The position numbers and the translations under genes were made by a program. From the NCBI GenBank assembly GCA_003024985.2, contig PXIH01S0058426.1: 10,357 nt of DNA. One strand, 5' to 3'. The stretch comes from Euperipatoides rowelli. Lineage: Eukaryota > Onychophora > Udeonychophora > Euonychophora > Peripatopsidae. The notes under the pieces were generated by a model that made no database searches, had not been told where the DNA came from, and was given only the letters and a program-made list of their open reading frames with translations. This document shows, piece after piece, positions 8,107 through 10,357 of this stretch (position 1 is its first letter; every line of letters begins with the position of its first letter).

Positions 8107-8122
8107 AAAAAAAAAAAAAAAA
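8107..8122 (+). repeat. Poly(A) tail of LINE B (A16)
   Basis: Sixteen A follow the AATAAA signal and hairpin, marking the retrotransposon 3' end. Confidence 0.88.
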
Positions 8123-8193
8123 TGATTCAATTTTTCCAGAAAAAGCAAATAAAACGGAATTGGCCTAATTTTGACAATTAAAGGAAAATTGGA

Positions 8194-8196
8194 TTA
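8194..8196. other. TTA target-site duplication, left
   Basis: TTA abuts the left inverted repeat and is repeated at 9780-9782. Confidence 0.55.
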
Positions 8197-8306
8197 AGGC
8201 TGGATCACAGCATTAATTTTAGTGAAAGTTAAACATGAAAGTTAGGGGAAAGTCAAGCACTTACATAATGTCTTTGTTCACAGCTTTAAGTTTTCCCTAC
8301 ATCCCT

Positions 8307-8543
8307 CCTTTCCACTCCACTGACGGTTTGGTAATACGTAGACATTTTTTCTTTACAATTTATCAATTCAACAATCATTGTTAGCTCAAAAATGCTTCAA
8401 ATTAGTAAAATTTATGTTCAAAGGGACTAAATTTATTTGTTTTTAATCATACCAAATGATTTAAAAAAAAAAAAAAACTGAAATTAAAATCAGGGGTTTT
8501 AAAAGAATACAATCAATGCATATTTAATGTGGAGTGGAAAGGG
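8307..8543. mobile_element. piggyBac-like MITE candidate with 14-bp perfect TIRs
   Basis: CCTTTCCACTCCAC (8307-8320) is the exact inverted complement of GTGGAGTGGAAAGG (8529-8542). The right end continues as GGG then TTAA (8541-8547), so read inward it is TTAA-CCCTTTCCACTCC, the layout of piggyBac ends (CCC termini in a TTAA target). The left flank reads ATCCCT rather than TTAA, so the left duplication is lost or the assignment is wrong. The interior is AT-rich with an A15 run (8462-8476) and no reading frame. Confidence 0.5.
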
Positions 8544-8613
8544 TTAAACACACTAAATCCACTCTACAGGCCTATTATATATTAAAAAAAATACCATTGG
8601 TCTGTAATCTTGT

Positions 8614-8628
8614 ATAATTAGGCTAGTT
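8614..8628 (+). repeat. Target-site duplication of the SINE, left copy
   Basis: ATAATTAGGCTAGTT is identical over 15 bases to 8861-8875. Confidence 0.8.
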
Positions 8629-8640
8629 GTCTCGGTTCCG

Positions 8641-8651
8641 TGGTCGAGCGG
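8641..8651 (+). promoter_or_regulatory. RNA polymerase III A-box of the SINE
   Basis: TGGTCGAGCGG fits every constrained position of the tRNA-type A-box, 12 bases inside the SINE's left boundary. Confidence 0.7.
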
Positions 8652-8696
8652 ATTTACTTCTGCTTGATGAACCGAAGGCATATGCCGAGGTGTACA

Positions 8697-8707
8697 GGTT
8701 TGCGCCT
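8697..8707 (+). promoter_or_regulatory. Degenerate RNA polymerase III B-box of the SINE
   Basis: GGTTTGCGCCT keeps GGTT and the following G of the GGTTCGANTCC consensus but departs at three or four other positions. It lies 56 bases from the A-box. Confidence 0.4.
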
Positions 8708-8830
8708 CGGCTTGGGCAGTTAAAGGACAACTCGCCTCGGCTGTTAGTCCTAGTTTCAATCAGTTATATATTCAATTATTATAAGTTCAATTTTAGTTCT
8801 TAACAAAAAAAAATAAAAATACATTTCTTC

Positions 8831-8845
8831 TCCTCTTGGAGAGGA
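8831..8845 (+). other. 3' hairpin of the SINE
   Basis: TCCTCT, loop TGG, AGAGGA forms a perfect 6-bp stem 15 bases from the SINE's right boundary. SINE 3' ends often borrow the recognition structure of a partner LINE. This hairpin does not match that of LINE B, so a different partner is implied. Confidence 0.5.
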
Positions 8846-8860
8846 AATTTATTTTTTTAA

Positions 8861-8875
8861 ATAATTAGGCTAGTT
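8861..8875 (+). repeat. Target-site duplication of the SINE, right copy
   Basis: This is identical to 8614-8628. Confidence 0.8.
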
Positions 8876-9240
8876 TAAAATAAATAAAAAATGCAATTAG
8901 GAAATATGAATCTTTTTATATCTGTTCCTATATCTTAGTTACATAGCCTACTTGCATATTTAAATATTTCTATAGGCTATTATTCTTATTGATTTTAATA
9001 AACTGAAAGAAAAGAAAAAAGACCGATGCCAGTGCAAGAAAAATAATTCTACTTAAAAAAAAATAGACAAGCTTATTTAAAATAATAAGTTAGCATACAT
9101 TGATTTTAAATTGTCCTATTAAAACGGTCATTGCTATTATTTTTTTTTTATCTAACATTGCTGATAAACAGCTTAAAAAAAACTATTAAAATGATTCCTG
9201 CTTAGAAATTTTTTTTATTAAAACTGATTTTTATGTATTT
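8876..9240. other. AT-rich interior of the TIR element, no gene
   Basis: The sequence is composed mostly of A and T runs. I find no reading frame or structure in it. Confidence 0.55.
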
Positions 9241-9260
9241 ATTTCACTCCTTTCTTCTAA

Positions 9261-9299
9261 TGCACTGTACACAAGGTAGGTAGATACCTTGCACTGTAC
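9261..9299. repeat. Hairpin bracketed by direct repeats
   Basis: CAAGGTA (9272-9278) pairs with TACCTTG (9285-9291) across a 6-base loop. TGCACTGTAC occurs on both sides as a direct repeat (9261-9270 and 9290-9299). Role unknown. Confidence 0.7.
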
Positions 9300-9371
9300 C
9301 TAATGTCTACAAATACTAGGCAATATTTGGCCGCCAGTACGTGCCTATACCCTTGACCGCTGTCAGCAAGT

Positions 9372-9420
9372 AAGAGAGCCAGATACAGTACCATATGAAT
9401 ATATTGTCAGTGGCTCTTTT
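9372..9420. repeat. Imperfect inverted repeat
   Basis: AAGAGAGCCA (9372-9381) is complementary to TGGCTCTTTT (9411-9420) at nine of ten positions, with a 29-base loop. It may be a small structural feature of the TIR element or chance. Confidence 0.4.
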
Positions 9421-9644
9421 TATTCAGCAAGAAAATAAATCTTTGTAGTAATTAATTTTAAAGATATGTTTATAAAATTATATAGCCTTGTCTTTTTAAG
9501 TCATAAATTACTGGATAATTTATGATTAAATTTATAAGAAATTCATGGTTGATGGAGGCTGCCATTTTTATTTTTATATTTAATAGTGCTATACAGCAAT
9601 GTGATTGGTGGACTGGGATTCAGTCAAAGTCAAAGTTTCGGGAA

Positions 9645-9662
9645 AATAGGATTTTTCCTATT
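9645..9662. repeat. Perfect 7-bp hairpin
   Basis: AATAGGA, loop TTTT, TCCTATT. It lies among repeated CAAAGT motifs near the right end of the TIR element. Confidence 0.6.
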
Positions 9663-9779
9663 CTAAAGTTTCATTAAGTCAAAGTTAAAAGTCTAAAAAC
9701 AGGTTTTCTGCAGATTAGTAAAAAAAAAACTCAAAGTTTTGATTTTACGTAGACTTTACTTAATGCTGTGAACCAGCCT

Positions 9780-9782
9780 TTA
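9780..9782. other. TTA target-site duplication, right
   Basis: TTA abuts the right inverted repeat and matches 8194-8196. Confidence 0.55.
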
Positions 9783-10357
9783 GATATTTATCGTAAAAAA
9801 ATACTACAATATATATATATTGTTCCGAATAGAGACTAGCAACCTTTGATGTTTCCATACTAAAGATACCGATGCATAATAAGTAATTAAATTATATATG
9901 GCATACAAATTTTAAGAATGTATAACACTTTTTTTATTTAAAATGAGACAATAAAAAATAATAAATAGCCTACATTAAATTAAATTGGGCTCTAAATATT
10001 AAAGATACAACTGGATACAGCGATTATTTTTATCTGGACTTATTATATTATATCTTCTTTTTGTTTATTTTCAAATGATTTACATGGCAAGAGCAATAGA
10101 ACACCAGAAATAAACGGCTTTGTGTTATTTTTGAGAATAAATAAATAAAACATTTGGTATTCTGGCTATTTAAACAAACAAAAAAAAAAAAACTGTGAGA
10201 GTTATAAATTTAAAGGACAGCATTGAGAAAATAACGTGGGGATTTTAAATTTGGATTTTTTTTTTATTGATATTAACTAGTTATATTTGAAAGATATTAT
10301 AATCCTTTTAAAATGTCAATATAAGTGTTATTACTTGTGTAAAAATGACTGATTTTT
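9783..10357. other. AT-rich DNA, nothing recognised
   Basis: A short (AT)n tract at about 9809-9820, an A run at 10181-10192 and several T runs are present. I see no coding frame, RNA gene or bounded repeat. Confidence 0.6.

Larger units (their letters stand above)
4675..8122 (+). mobile_element. LINE copy B, L1/Tx1-like non-LTR retrotransposon, internally deleted
   Basis: The parts follow the expected order on one strand: ORF1 relic with a CCHC knuckle, ORF2 endonuclease, linker, reverse-transcriptase N-terminal part, cysteine-containing C-terminal domain, 3' UTR, AATAAA, a short hairpin and A16. The 3' end is precise at 8122. The 5' end is not resolved: I could not find a duplicate of the sequence that follows the tail. 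ORF2 spans about 2.1 kb, against the more than 3 kb usual for this family, because the reverse-transcriptase core and thumb are gone. Stops, frameshifts and low-complexity insertions show that it is immobile. Confidence 0.88.
8629..8860 (+). mobile_element. tRNA-related SINE insertion
   Basis: A 232-bp insertion is bounded by perfect 15-bp direct repeats, as produced by target-primed reverse transcription. Near its left end TGGTCGAGCGG (8641-8651) fully matches the RNA polymerase III A-box consensus TRGYNNARNNG. GGTTTGCGCCT (8697-8707) is a degenerate B-box at a spacing normal for tRNA-derived SINEs. The body is more GC-rich than its surroundings and contains GCCGAGG at 8684-8690 against CCTCGGC at 8705-8711 and again at 8735-8741. 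An A-rich stretch lies at 8805-8820 and a hairpin at 8831-8845 before a T-rich end. No tRNA cloverleaf with anticodon can be drawn, so it is not a tRNA gene. Confidence 0.75.
8197..9779. mobile_element. Non-autonomous DNA transposon with 20-bp TIRs and TTA duplication (PIF/Harbinger-like)
   Basis: The left end AGGCTGGATCACAGCATTAA (8197-8216) is the inverted complement of 9760-9779 with 19 of 20 bases matching. TTA lies immediately outside both ends (8194-8196 and 9780-9782). A three-base TTA/TAA duplication is the hallmark of PIF/Harbinger transposons. Subterminal short repeats of the type CAAAGT/GAAAGT are frequent near both ends (8222-8256; 9621-9690). A related copy of the end motif, GTTCACAGCTTTAAG, occurs at 8276-8290. 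No transposase reading frame is present. The span includes two later insertions (8307-8543 and 8614-8875). A hAT-type element is the alternative, since an imperfect 8-bp flank match (5 of 8) also exists. Confidence 0.6.

Noticed and set aside
8123-8145. Right-hand target-site duplication of LINE B
   Set aside because: The sequence after the A tail (TGATTCAATTTTTCC) has no convincing copy upstream of 4675; partial matches near 445, 3834 and 4411 are too short.
8629-8712. Possible functional tRNA gene
   Set aside because: The A-box is good, but no acceptor stem, anticodon arm or proper T-loop can be paired. The 15-bp duplication and longer body favour a SINE.
8553-8759. Minus-strand 68-residue frame
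   Set aside because: It spans the SINE head on the opposite strand and crosses the insertion boundary, so it cannot be an old gene.
1-10357. CRISPR array, prokaryotic operon or phage-defence system
   Set aside because: There are no regular short repeats with unique spacers, no ribosome-binding sites and no dense gene order; the content is eukaryotic repeat DNA.

Overview
This window is AT-rich, non-coding metazoan DNA. It has no bacterial-style gene packing, no rRNA and no intact gene. It holds decayed retrotransposons, short DNA-transposon remnants, microsatellites, long T, A and G runs, and two ambiguous bases (1198, 1225). Two kinds of LINE copy with CCHC-type ORF1 and AP-endonuclease ORF2 (L1/Tx1-like), a tRNA-related SINE and a TTA-flanked inverted-repeat element point to an animal genome, probably an aquatic invertebrate or lower deuterostome. 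I cannot name the species.

Layout. 1-1440 is AT-rich DNA with no gene that I can see. 1576-2210 is a degenerate tandem array of about 125-bp units. 2384-2564 is AT-rich sequence followed by a (TTA)n microsatellite. About 2826-4117 is LINE copy A: an ORF1 relic with two zinc-knuckle-like motifs, then an endonuclease N-terminal fragment, and no reverse transcriptase. About 4675-8122 is LINE copy B: an ORF1 relic with a CCHC knuckle, a repeat-rich junction, an ORF2 with endonuclease, linker, reverse-transcriptase N-terminal part and C-terminal domain, then a 3' UTR, polyadenylation signal, GGGG/CCCC hairpin and A16 tail. The catalytic core of its reverse transcriptase is missing.

Right of LINE B, 8197-9779 is bounded by 20-bp inverted repeats (19/20 identical) with TTA on both sides, which looks like a non-autonomous PIF/Harbinger-type element. 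Nested inside it are a 237-bp piggyBac-like inverted-repeat element (8307-8543) and a SINE (8629-8860) flanked by a perfect 15-bp target-site duplication. 9783-10357 is AT-rich DNA with nothing recognisable.

No genes cooperate here in a host pathway. ORF1 (RNA-binding chaperone) and ORF2 (endonuclease plus reverse transcriptase) of the LINEs would once have acted together in target-primed reverse transcription. Both copies are dead by stops, frameshifts and deletion. The best-supported new observations are the layered insertions at 8194-9782 and the internally deleted LINE B with its defined 3' end.
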